Assembly (NCBI GenBank): GCA_964362925.1
Contig: CAYIGA010000003.1
Location: 1 to 38,473, forward strand
DNA: 38,473 bases
Direction: 5' to 3'
Source: JANLIQ01 sp964362925
GTDB taxonomy: Bacteria > Patescibacteriota > UBA1384 > 2-12-FULL-50-11
Shown: positions 1 to 6,813 of the stretch, piece after piece
How positions within the stretch are numbered: position 1 is the first letter of the stretch
How the letters are laid out: each line of letters begins with the position of its first letter
Notes under the pieces: generated by a model
Told to the model about the DNA's origin: nothing
Seen by the model: the letters and a program-made list of their open reading frames with translations, nothing else
The model's database searches: none
Program-made: the position numbers and the translations under genes

Positions 1-271
1 CCTTGGGCAGGTCTGGGTAAAAATAATTCTTCCGCGCCCAAAAGGTAGTCGAAGCAACCTGGCCGCCTAAAGCTTGGCCGAGTTTAACTGTTAACCAAAT
101 CGCTTCTTTATTTAATAACGGCAAGGCCCCGGGCAAACCGTAACAAACCGGGCAGACGTTAACATTAGGCTTGGAATTAAACGGGTCGTTTTTGCAACCA
201 CAAAACATTTTGGTTTTGGTTTTGAGCTCAACATGGATTTCGAGGCCAACGGTCAATTCGTATTCAGACAT
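1..271 (-). CDS. gatB: Asp/Glu-tRNA amidotransferase subunit B, 5' part (runs off window)
   Basis: The first 90 codons read MSEYELTVGLEIHVELKTKT followed by a Cys-rich stretch (FCGCKN, VCPVCYGLPGALP), which is the hallmark N-terminus of GatB/GatE. The CxC...CPxC cysteines are the zinc-site ligands of the family. The ATG at 271 is preceded by GGGGA about 7 bases upstream. GatB forms the GatCAB complex, which transamidates Glu-tRNA(Gln) and/or Asp-tRNA(Asn), and it supplies the kinase and tRNA-binding part. The gene is last in the minus-strand order gatC, gatA, small TM protein, HEPN-like protein, gatB. The remainder lies beyond base 1, so completeness cannot be judged. Confidence 0.93.
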   Translation of the reverse strand, partial: MSEYELTVGLEIHVELKTKTKMFCGCKNDPFNSKPNVNVCPVCYGLPGALPLLNKEAIWLTVKLGQALGGQVASTTFWARKNYFYPDLPK

Positions 272-308
272 TGTCGTCCCCGAAGTTCAAAATGCAAATC
301 TCAAATCT

Positions 309-340
309 CGCTTTTCCCCGCCAGCTGGCGGGGAAAAGCG
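309..340. repeat. Perfect 32-bp palindrome between gatB and the HEPN-like gene
   Basis: Bases 309-340 are identical to their own reverse complement (core CCCCGCCAGCTGGCGGGG, flanked by CGCTTTT/AAAAGCG). It would extrude as a cruciform or fold into a near loop-free RNA hairpin. No T-run follows on either strand, so a classical terminator is unlikely. Heptad-periodic sequence lies on both sides (285-305 and 396-423). Confidence 0.8.
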
Positions 341-430
341 ACCGGAGCGACAAAGTGACAATGGAAAATGTAAAATTATTAACTTTGAGCTCTAATCTTG
401 AGTTTTGGGTTTTGAGGTTTGAGGTCAGTT

Positions 431-820
431 TCATTGCAAGCTAATTCCTCTCAAGGTCGAGACCGTCTCTCGATATATCCTCATATAGGTTGGAAGTTCC
501 TGCTCGGCGACAAAACTGCCGTTATCGTGAACCAATTCGTTCCGTTTAATGTGAGCTTTCCAGATTTGGTTGTAAGCGTCGCGGGGAAATTTGGCTCGGA
601 GGGCTTTGAGTCGGTCGGCAAAATCGGCGCCAGCGGCCAATTGTTTCAATATTGAATCAATTAGTTTATCAGACTCGATAATCGCTTGCTTGAAAGCAAG
701 CTGGTTTTTTTGGTTCGAAATTGTGTCGATTTGTTTCTGCCTGGCTTCAATATCCAACCAATCGATTTTTGCTCGGGTTGAATTCTTGCCGCCTAAGAGC
801 CAGTTCCAAAGTGACATCAC
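431..820 (-). CDS. HEPN-like small protein inside the gat operon
   Basis: A 129-residue soluble, mostly helical protein with no signal peptide or membrane segment. Residues 93-98 read RNELVH, an exact match to the RNxxxH (RX4-6H) motif of HEPN-superfamily ribonucleases, and lie in a predicted late helix after a helix around 43-62 (QAIIESDKLIDSILKQL). The domain call is my inference from motif and helical pattern; I do not recognise a named family. Start: GTG at 820 has GAGG 7 bases upstream, while ATG at 817 overlaps the stop of the upstream TM gene (TGATG), so either may be used. Translational coupling to the TM protein and gatA suggests co-expression with the amidotransferase. It could equally be a non-catalytic RNA- or tRNA-binding HEPN. 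Confidence 0.7.
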   Translation of the reverse strand: MMSLWNWLLGGKNSTRAKIDWLDIEARQKQIDTISNQKNQLAFKQAIIESDKLIDSILKQLAAGADFADRLKALRAKFPRDAYNQIWKAHIKRNELVHDNGSFVAEQELPTYMRIYRETVSTLRGISLQ

Positions 821-1038
821 TTAATTACCTCAACAATCCTTTCTGCTCTAGCGATTTTCTGGCTAACGGTTTGGCCAATATAGAGAAGAGCGATAGTGAC
901 TATTGATACCAGTATCAGCCGCTTCATCAAGCGGATCATTGGCGAGCGAGCGACAGCTTCCCTTTGTTCGACCTGGTGCCTTTGCTCAAGTAACTGTTCA
1001 ACTTTCGCCTGTTTTTTAAGTTGGGCCCGTTTACCCAT
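817..1038 (-). CDS. Small coiled-coil/single-TM protein in gat operon
   Basis: A 73-residue hypothetical protein. The N-terminal 30 residues are charged and Gln/Glu/Lys-rich, probably a short coiled coil. One membrane segment (about 42-58, LILVSIVTIALLYIGQTV) is followed by a short charged tail. Lys/Arg before the segment suggest an N-in orientation. Its ATG overlaps the gatA stop (ATGGGTAA) and its TGA overlaps the next start, so it sits translationally coupled between gatA and the HEPN-like gene. I do not recognise the family. The context suggests a membrane-tethered partner of the downstream protein, but this is inference. Confidence 0.65.
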   Translation of the reverse strand: MGKRAQLKKQAKVEQLLEQRHQVEQREAVARSPMIRLMKRLILVSIVTIALLYIGQTVSQKIARAERIVEVIK

Positions 1039-2335
1039 TATGCGGTTTCCTTTCGTGCCAGTCTGTTTCTTGTTGGTATTGCTTCGCCACTGATAATATC
1101 AGGTTTTCTCCGGCTTTGGCGGCAATGAGTTGGGCGCCGATTGGCAGGTTGTTCTGGCTAAACCCGCAGGGTAGAGACAGCGCTGGTACCCCGGCTAAAT
1201 TAACGGCAACTGTTAAAAGATCGGACTGATACATTTCGACCGGATCGCTTTTGGCGCCGAATTCAAACGGCAAAGTCGGCGTCGTCGGGGTTAAAAGCAA
1301 GTCAACTTCCCGGAAAACCCGTTGGTGATCAATGCTAATCTTATCTTTTACATTAACCGCTGTCTGATAGTAAGCGTCGTAATGACCGACCGACAAAGCG
1401 AAAGTACCAATTAATATTCGACGCTTGACCTCACTGCCAAAAAGGGCGCGGGTATCGAGATAACGTTCTAATAGCTTTTGGTTGTCTTTGACAACGGCTT
1501 GACGATAACGGATTCCGTCGTAACGGGCCAAATTGGCCGAGGCCTCGGCTGGCAAAATGACGTAATAGGCCGGCAGAGCGATCACGACCGACGGCAAAGA
1601 GACATCGATAATTTTTGCACCTTTGGCGACTAGAAAGTCGACCAAACTCCGGACGGCTATTTTAATTTCAGGATCAATTTCCAGTTCCCAAAGTTCCCGG
1701 GGCAGTCCAATTTTCAGTTTAGATAGATCGGTTTCAACCGATTGGTAGCGGTAATCAAAAGTTGTCTGGTCGTTTTTGTCTTCGCCAGCCAGTGAAGCAA
1801 AAACTTTCTCGACCGTTGCCGCATCTCGAGCAAACGGGCCGATAACATCGAGCGACGAGGCCAGAGCGATCAAACCGTAACGGGAAACGGCGCCGTAAGT
1901 CGGTTTCAAGCCGGTCACGCCGCAAAAGGCGGCTGGCTGACGGATCGAGCCGCCCGTATCTGACCCAAGCGCCGCGTCGCAGAGATCGGCCGCGACAGCC
2001 GCCGCCGAGCCGCCTGACGAACCGCCGGGTACTCGAGTAGGATCCCAGGGATTTCTGGTTGGCTCAAAGGCGGAATTTTCCGTGCTAGAACCCATGCCAA
2101 ACTCATCCAAGTTAGTCTTACCAACCAAGTCGGCGCCAGCCGCTTTGAGGTGTTTGATGACCGTGGCGTCGTACGGCGCCACAAATCCCTCCAATATTTT
2201 GGACCCCGCCGTCGCCGGCCAGTCCTTGACGAGAATATTGTCCTTAATCGCTATTTTTACTCCCTTGAGGGGGCCATCACCACCAGTGATGGGTTTGAGT
2301 CCCGGATGCAAAAAGGCGTTAAATTGATCAGTCAT
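1031..2335 (-). CDS. gatA: Asp/Glu-tRNA amidotransferase subunit A (short N-terminus)
   Basis: Amidase-signature glutaminase of GatCAB, which hydrolyses Gln to deliver ammonia to GatB. All catalytic elements are visible: Lys in VKIAIKDNI, the Gly/Ser loop PGGSSGGSAAAVAA with the cis-Ser, and the nucleophile region GSDTGGSIRQPAAFCG. The C-terminal PTTPTLPF and NLAGVPALSLPCG motifs are present. The ATG at 2335 is preferred over the TTG at 2350, because it overlaps the gatC stop (ATGACTGA) and follows AGGCGG. With this start the protein has 434 residues. It begins at QFNAFL, the equivalent of residue ~40 in ordinary GatA, and the linker before KDNI is also shortened, so the usual first helix is missing. 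Confidence 0.95.
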   Translation of the reverse strand: MTDQFNAFLHPGLKPITGGDGPLKGVKIAIKDNILVKDWPATAGSKILEGFVAPYDATVIKHLKAAGADLVGKTNLDEFGMGSSTENSAFEPTRNPWDPTRVPGGSSGGSAAAVAADLCDAALGSDTGGSIRQPAAFCGVTGLKPTYGAVSRYGLIALASSLDVIGPFARDAATVEKVFASLAGEDKNDQTTFDYRYQSVETDLSKLKIGLPRELWELEIDPEIKIAVRSLVDFLVAKGAKIIDVSLPSVVIALPAYYVILPAEASANLARYDGIRYRQAVVKDNQKLLERYLDTRALFGSEVKRRILIGTFALSVGHYDAYYQTAVNVKDKISIDHQRVFREVDLLLTPTTPTLPFEFGAKSDPVEMYQSDLLTVAVNLAGVPALSLPCGFSQNNLPIGAQLIAAKAGENLILSVAKQYQQETDWHERKPHNG

Positions 2336-2639
2336 CGGCCGCCTGGCCAAAGACCGCCGGCACTTCTAGTTGACTATTTTGCCAAGCCGGGGCTAGAGTC
2401 TTCAAATCCGCCAGCGACAGTCGAGTACTCGATTCTTCGTCCGGACGAAGTTTGGCCAATGGTACTGGTGCTGTTTGTTCAGATGACGCCAGGGCAGATT
2501 TAGTAATCGCTGACAACTGATCAACGAAGCTCAAGATTTCCGGCAGTTGTTTGGCAAACTTTTCCTTCTCAACATCCGACAAAGTCAGCCGGGCTAATTT
2601 GGCCAAATGGTCAATCTCTGCTGGTGATAGCTCGCTCAT
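2328..2639 (-). CDS. gatC: Asp/Glu-tRNA amidotransferase subunit C
   Basis: GatC is the small scaffold that wraps GatA and GatB together. The 103-residue product starts MSELSPAEIDHLAKLARLTL, the typical GatC N-terminus, followed by FVDQLSAI and the C-terminal LRPDE motif region. A longer reading frame extends upstream to 2819 but would add 60 residues not found in GatC and would run through a promoter, so ATG 2639 is chosen. No Shine-Dalgarno is visible. Instead TATACT lies 10 bases upstream, implying a nearly leaderless mRNA. It is the first gene of the gat operon. Confidence 0.93.
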   Translation of the reverse strand: MSELSPAEIDHLAKLARLTLSDVEKEKFAKQLPEILSFVDQLSAITKSALASSEQTAPVPLAKLRPDEESSTRLSLADLKTLAPAWQNSQLEVPAVFGQAADD

Positions 2640-2649
2640 ATCTTGGTTG

Positions 2650-2678
2650 AGTATACCAGGAGAAAAATAATGGCTCAA
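2650..2678 (-). promoter_or_regulatory. gatC operon promoter
   Basis: On the minus strand TTGAGC (2678-2673), a 17-base spacer and TATACT (2655-2650), with TGG just upstream of the -10 (extended -10). The predicted start is only about 3-4 bases before the gatC ATG. The -35 box lies back-to-back with the plus-strand promoter at 2683. Confidence 0.6.
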
Positions 2679-2682
2679 ATAG

Positions 2683-2711
2683 TTGACTTTATGAGCAGGG
2701 TATGGTAACAT
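2683..2711 (+). promoter_or_regulatory. Plus-strand promoter of putative small RNA
   Basis: TTGACT (2683-2688), a 17-base spacer and TAACAT (2706-2711), with an extended -10 TGG. No coding region follows on this strand. A terminator hairpin lies about 45 bases downstream of the expected start near 2718. Confidence 0.55.
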
Positions 2712-2717
2712 GCCAGT

Positions 2718-2781
2718 ATCACATTTACTAGCCAGAAGCCATAATATGGCACTAGCCCCACCGTTCGTGGGGCTTTTCTTT
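2718..2781 (+). ncRNA. Putative ~62-nt small RNA between gatC and ligA
   Basis: The segment is bounded by a good promoter (2683-2711) and an intrinsic terminator (2755-2781), with no reading frame in between. The body can fold a small hairpin GCCA...TGGC (2738-2750) enclosed by CTAG/CTAG (2728-2731 with 2752-2755). The CTAG at 2752 runs into the terminator stem, so the two folds compete at one base. I recognise no known RNA family. It is transcribed divergently from gatC and antisense to the region downstream of ligA, so it could also act in cis on ligA 3' ends. Confidence 0.45.
2755..2781 (+). terminator. Rho-independent terminator, plus strand
   Basis: A perfect 7-bp stem GCCCCAC/GTGGGGC (2755-2761, 2767-2773) with a 5-base loop, followed by TTTTCTTT. 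The T-run is on the plus strand, where no gene ends, which supports the small-RNA call. Confidence 0.65.
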
Positions 2782-2815
2782 AAAAAAAGAATATCGTGAA
2801 ATTTTCCCCAAGCCT

Positions 2816-4843
2816 TCATTGCCTAGAGACTGGCTTAATCAGTTTGAGAAATTCTTCCTCGCTTAAAACCTTAACTCCAAGTTGGTTGGCTTTCTCCGCC
2901 TTGGAACCAGGGTCTTGACCAACGACGACGAAATCAGTATTTTTAGAGACCGAGTCGTTGACATCAGCACCGGCCTCTCGAGCTTTTTGTTGGGCCACCG
3001 AACGGCTGATCGTGGCTAAAGTGCCAGTAAAAACAATTGATTGCTCAGCCAGTTTACCTTCGCCAGCCGAACGACTGGGCTTGGTCGGGGCGACAATTTT
3101 GACCTCCTTCTGAAGCCGATCGATTAAGTGCTGATTCTCTTTTATCGCATAAAAGCGATAAAGTGATTCAGCGACGACGGGGCCAATATCAGCCACTTGT
3201 TGCAATTCCTCTAGTTTGGCCAAGCGGATTTTATCGAACGACCCAAAATGCCGAGCCAAGGCTTCGGCCGTTTCTACGCCAACATGTCGGATGCCGAGGC
3301 CATAGATAAATTGGCTTAAGCCGACTTTCCGGCGCGACTCAATCGCTTCAATCATTTTTTGGGCCGACTGCTCGCCGAACCCTTCAAGTTGGGTAATATC
3401 GCCGACCTTAAGCTGGTAAATATCGGCTTGATCGGCAATCAAACCGGCATCGTAAAGCTTGTCGATGACTTTTGGCCCGAGACCGACAATGTCAAAGGCG
3501 GCTTTAGAAGTGAAGTGGCGGAGCTGTAAAATCCGTGAGCCCAAACATAATTTATTGGAACAGCGGTAGGCCACCTCAACCTCTCTTCGTTCAATGTTGT
3601 GCCCACAAACAGGACATTTTTTGGGAAAATGAAAGGCTTTTTCTTGACCGGTTCGTAATTTTTCAACTGGCCCGATTACTTCCGGAATAACATCGCCCGC
3701 TCTTCGAACAACGACCGTGTCGCCGATTCGGATATCTTTACGTTCGATCTCGTCTAGGTTATGAAGAGTGGCTCGGGAAACGGTCACTCCTCCGACTTTA
3801 ACCGGTGATAATATCGCCACCGGCGTCAGGGTCGCTTGTCGGCCGACTTGGACGACAATGTCCTCTACTCTAGTTGTCACTTCGCTTGGGACGAACTTAA
3901 AAGCAATTGCCCCTCGGGGCGCTTTGCCAACAACACCTAAGCGTCGAAATAACCCTCGATCGTCAAGTTGAACGACGACGCCATCAATCAAATACGGTAG
4001 ACCGTCACGGATTTTGGCGGCGTGTTGCTGGAAATCTAAAATATCTGACAACGAGCTGGCAATTTTGTTGATTTTAACGCTGGCCGGAAACCCAAGATCC
4101 TCTAACATATTATGTTCATAATGATGCAACTCTACTGGCTCGGGCAAAATTAACTGATAAGCCAGGAAACTCAAGTCTCGCTTGGCGGTCAGTTTGGGGT
4201 CAAGCTGACGAACGGCGCCAGCGGCGGCGTTACGGGGATTAGCAAAAAGTGGCTGGCTCTTCTTTTCCCGCTCGGCGTTCAACTTCTCAAACGATTTCTT
4301 CGGCATATAGATTTCCCCCCGGACTTCAATCTTGCCGTCACTGTTCTGGCGTAGTTTCAGCGGCACGGCTTGAATGGTTTTGACCTGCTCGGTGATGTCT
4401 TCACCAGTATAACCATCGCCGCGCGTTGCCGCTTGGTAAAATATGCCATTGCGGTACTTCAAACTGCAAGCCAAACCGTCCATTTTCAGCTCACAGTAAA
4501 ATGCCGCCTTGTTGACCGTTTGATCAAGCTTAGTGATCCGCTCTAACCACTCGACTATTTCCGCTTCCGAAAAAGCGTCGTTTAAAGATAGCATCGGCTC
4601 TCGGTGAGTGACTTTTTGAAATTTCTTCAGCGTTTCCCCGCCAACTCGTTGAGTTGGCGAGTCGGGGGTTAATAATTCGGGATAATCTGCTTCGATCTGT
4701 CGCAACTCTCGCGTTAACGAATCGTAGATGGTGTCTGTTACTGTTGGGTCATCGAGGACATGATAGCGATAACGGAGATCGTCAATTAGCTGACGCAATT
4801 TGGCCGCTCGATTGCCGATATTTGGCGGCCCGGCTTGACTCAT
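2816..4843 (-). CDS. ligA: NAD-dependent DNA ligase
   Basis: A full-length 675-residue LigA, which seals nicks using NAD+ in replication and repair. Domain Ia (about 15-75) has the NMN-binding pattern YRYHVLDDPTVTD and the motif TPDSPTQRVGG. The adenylation site is LKMDGLA (KxDG). An OB fold follows, then a four-cysteine zinc finger (CPVC...CSNKLC), helix-hairpin-helix repeats (IYGLGIRHVGVETA and related) and a C-terminal BRCT domain (about 595-670, SIVFTGTLATISR). The ATG overlaps the htpX stop (ATGA), so lemA-htpX-ligA form one unit, although htpX and lemA have their own -10 boxes. Confidence 0.97.
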   Translation of the reverse strand: MSQAGPPNIGNRAAKLRQLIDDLRYRYHVLDDPTVTDTIYDSLTRELRQIEADYPELLTPDSPTQRVGGETLKKFQKVTHREPMLSLNDAFSEAEIVEWLERITKLDQTVNKAAFYCELKMDGLACSLKYRNGIFYQAATRGDGYTGEDITEQVKTIQAVPLKLRQNSDGKIEVRGEIYMPKKSFEKLNAEREKKSQPLFANPRNAAAGAVRQLDPKLTAKRDLSFLAYQLILPEPVELHHYEHNMLEDLGFPASVKINKIASSLSDILDFQQHAAKIRDGLPYLIDGVVVQLDDRGLFRRLGVVGKAPRGAIAFKFVPSEVTTRVEDIVVQVGRQATLTPVAILSPVKVGGVTVSRATLHNLDEIERKDIRIGDTVVVRRAGDVIPEVIGPVEKLRTGQEKAFHFPKKCPVCGHNIERREVEVAYRCSNKLCLGSRILQLRHFTSKAAFDIVGLGPKVIDKLYDAGLIADQADIYQLKVGDITQLEGFGEQSAQKMIEAIESRRKVGLSQFIYGLGIRHVGVETAEALARHFGSFDKIRLAKLEELQQVADIGPVVAESLYRFYAIKENQHLIDRLQKEVKIVAPTKPSRSAGEGKLAEQSIVFTGTLATISRSVAQQKAREAGADVNDSVSKNTDFVVVGQDPGSKAEKANQLGVKVLSEEEFLKLIKPVSRQ

Positions 4844-5727
4844 ATCATCGCCCGGAGACGCTTGACTCGTTCGTTGATCGGCGGATGAGTCGAGAAAACC
4901 GTCGCTAGCCAGGACGCTTTGTGTTCGTCAACCCCAAACGGCTCATTTATATAAAGGTGGGCGGTCGCTCGATTGGCCGAGCGCATCGGTTTTTCGTACT
5001 GTTCGATCTTTTGGAGGGCCTCGGCCAGACCTTCGGGAAAGCGAGTGATTAAAGCCCCGTCGGCGTCAGCCAGATGCTCTCGCTGTCGGGAAATAGCCAG
5101 TTGAATCAATTTGGCGGCTAAGGGAGCAAGAATTGCTAGGAGAATGGCGATTAACATTGCCCAACCGGACGAGCGGCTGTCTTTACTGTCACTGCCGCCC
5201 CAAAAAAGCGACCGGAGAAAAATATCAGAAACCAAGGCCAAGGCGCCAACCAGGGTGACGGCGATCGTCGCCACCCGAATATCGTAATTTTTAACATGTG
5301 ACAGCTCGTGCGCCAAGACGCCTTCCAGCTCCCGCTTGGACAGGATCGCCAGCAGGCCAGTGGTGACGGCGATGACGCCGTGCTTAGGGTCACGACCGGT
5401 GGCAAAGGCGTTCGGGGCCGAGTCGTCAATTATGTAAACCGCCGGCTTGGGCAGACCGGTGGCGATGGCCAGATTCTCAACCAAATCGTGAAGTTCGTCG
5501 TATTGCCGCCGATCGGCCGGTTTGGCCATTGAAACGGCTAAAGCGATTTTGTCGCTGGCAAAATAACTGACCCAGGCCTGAACGACGGCGATCACTACCG
5601 CTACCGGTAGAATCACCGGTTGGTCAAGATAGTAGCTTAATCCCCAGCCAATGCCGATTAGCAAACCAAAAAAGATCACAAACAGGGTGACCGTCCGTCG
5701 CTTGTTGCTGGTGATTTGACCGTACAT
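4840..5727 (-). CDS. htpX: HtpX-family membrane zinc metalloprotease
   Basis: A 295-residue M48-family protease of the membrane quality-control system. The zinc motif HELSH is within GVLAHELSHVKNYD, and the third ligand lies downstream in EHLADADGA. Two membrane segments lie near the N-terminus (about 12-50) and two more in the middle (about 155-205), flanking the active-site helix as in HtpX. It directly follows lemA, a common pairing. A consensus TATAAT (5742-5737 on the minus strand) ends 9 bases before the ATG and no Shine-Dalgarno is visible, so an internal, near-leaderless promoter is likely. No good -35 is seen. Confidence 0.95.
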   Translation of the reverse strand: MYGQITSNKRRTVTLFVIFFGLLIGIGWGLSYYLDQPVILPVAVVIAVVQAWVSYFASDKIALAVSMAKPADRRQYDELHDLVENLAIATGLPKPAVYIIDDSAPNAFATGRDPKHGVIAVTTGLLAILSKRELEGVLAHELSHVKNYDIRVATIAVTLVGALALVSDIFLRSLFWGGSDSKDSRSSGWAMLIAILLAILAPLAAKLIQLAISRQREHLADADGALITRFPEGLAEALQKIEQYEKPMRSANRATAHLYINEPFGVDEHKASWLATVFSTHPPINERVKRLRAMI

Positions 5728-5815
5728 CAGATCTTAATTATACCTGAAACACCCCCAGGAAAATCACTTGGCGATCAACCCCAGCAAGGCCAAGACAAGC
5801 ATGGAGGAGTGACCG

Positions 5816-6373
5816 CTAGAAACTAACCTTGACCGGCTCTTTTTCGGCGGCGTTGGCCGACTCGAAGAATTGGCGTTGTTCAAAACGAAACATTCCGGCG
5901 ATAGCGTTGGTCGGAAACTGCTCGATTTTGGTATTGAAATCGCGAACAGTACTGTTGTAAAACCGGCGAGCGGCTTGGATTTTGTCCTCGGTGTCGGTTA
6001 GCTCTCGCTGAAGCTCCAGAAAGTTACTGGATGATTTTAAGTCCGGGTAGGCCTCGGAGACGGCGAAAAGTGACTTTAGGGTTTGGGTGAGCATATTTTC
6101 GGCCGCCGCCTTCTCTTGAAGACCCTGGGCGCCCATCGCCTTGGTCCGGGCTTCGGTCACTTCCGTCAGGACCGACTTTTCTTGCTTGGCGTAGCCCTTG
6201 ACCGTTTCGATCAGGTTAGGAATGAGGTCCCAGCGCCGCTTGGTTTGAACATCGATATCGGACAAGGCCTCATCAGCCCTATTTTTCAAGGTAACCAGGC
6301 CGTTGTAAGTCGCCCAGAGCCATAATATAACTAGAACGACTAAGCCGAGAATGATCCAAAGAATTGTTGTCAT
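5816..6373 (-). CDS. lemA: LemA family protein
   Basis: A 185-residue LemA protein. It has an N-terminal membrane anchor (about 4-23), then the conserved helical bundle with YNGLVTLKNRADEALSDIDV, RRWDLIPNLIETVKGYA and the RFYNSTVRDFNTKIEQFP motif typical of the family. LemA is commonly next to htpX, as here; its biochemical role is not settled. The N-terminus is probably inside, with the helical domain outside the membrane. There is no Shine-Dalgarno, but a strong TTGCAA-17-TAATAT promoter ends 6 bases before the ATG, which implies a leaderless mRNA. Confidence 0.95.
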   Translation of the reverse strand: MTTILWIILGLVVLVILWLWATYNGLVTLKNRADEALSDIDVQTKRRWDLIPNLIETVKGYAKQEKSVLTEVTEARTKAMGAQGLQEKAAAENMLTQTLKSLFAVSEAYPDLKSSSNFLELQRELTDTEDKIQAARRFYNSTVRDFNTKIEQFPTNAIAGMFRFEQRQFFESANAAEKEPVKVSF

Positions 6374-6379
6374 GGTTTA

Positions 6380-6408
6380 ATATTAGACTTTGACTAATCT
6401 ATTTGCAA
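6380..6408 (-). promoter_or_regulatory. lemA promoter (leaderless)
   Basis: Minus strand TTGCAA (6408-6403), a 17-base spacer and TAATAT (6385-6380). Only 6 bases separate the -10 from the ATG at 6373, so transcription should start at or next to the A of the start codon. The -35 lies inside the end of the preceding small gene. Confidence 0.6.
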
Positions 6409-6627
6409 GCTGTCTATCGGCTTGGAATCTAAAAAAGGGAAGATCGATCTCCAGCCGGTTTCTGAACCACGCAAAGACAGGAATAGTAACAATAACAGAG
6501 TCGCGACAATCACTAGCAAGGCTCCTAAAATAATCAGCAGCGGTGTTCGGAGCTGTTGAGCCGCACCGCCTGTCACGGCGACAACTTCTTCCGCTTCTTG
6601 GACTGTAATGAGAGAACTGTCGTTCAT
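6394..6627 (-). CDS. Small single-TM protein upstream of lemA
   Basis: A 77-residue hypothetical protein. The acidic N-terminus (SSLITVQEAEEVVAV) is followed by one strong hydrophobic segment (about 30-52, LLIILGALLVIVATLLLLLFL) and a short tail (RGSETGWRSIFPFLDSKPIDSLQID). It ends 20 bases before lemA on the same strand. I recognise no family. The start is tentative, as no Shine-Dalgarno or convincing promoter could be assigned upstream. Function is unknown; the neighbourhood suggests an envelope role. Confidence 0.55.
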   Translation of the reverse strand: MNDSSLITVQEAEEVVAVTGGAAQQLRTPLLIILGALLVIVATLLLLLFLSLRGSETGWRSIFPFLDSKPIDSLQID

Positions 6628-6813
6628 AATAACTAACTACACAATAACGAATTATGTATCAGATAGTAAAAAAATTCGGTATACTTAATCAGAATTCCGT
6701 TATTCTTCGCCGGAATACCACGAGTAGTAACCCGTCGATGTTGCTTCTAGCTCGCTTTTCCAAAATGAGAGCTCTCGCCGACAAGCGGCTCGACATCGAC
6801 TCCGTACTCGCTT

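Noticed and set aside
2640..2819. N-terminal extension of GatC to 163 residues
   Set aside because: The added residues are not GatC-like and the stretch holds two promoters and a terminator.
4636..4668. Inverted repeat in ligA resembling the 309-340 palindrome core
   Set aside because: It encodes the conserved TPDSPTQRVGG motif of LigA, so the resemblance is explained by coding constraint and is imperfect.
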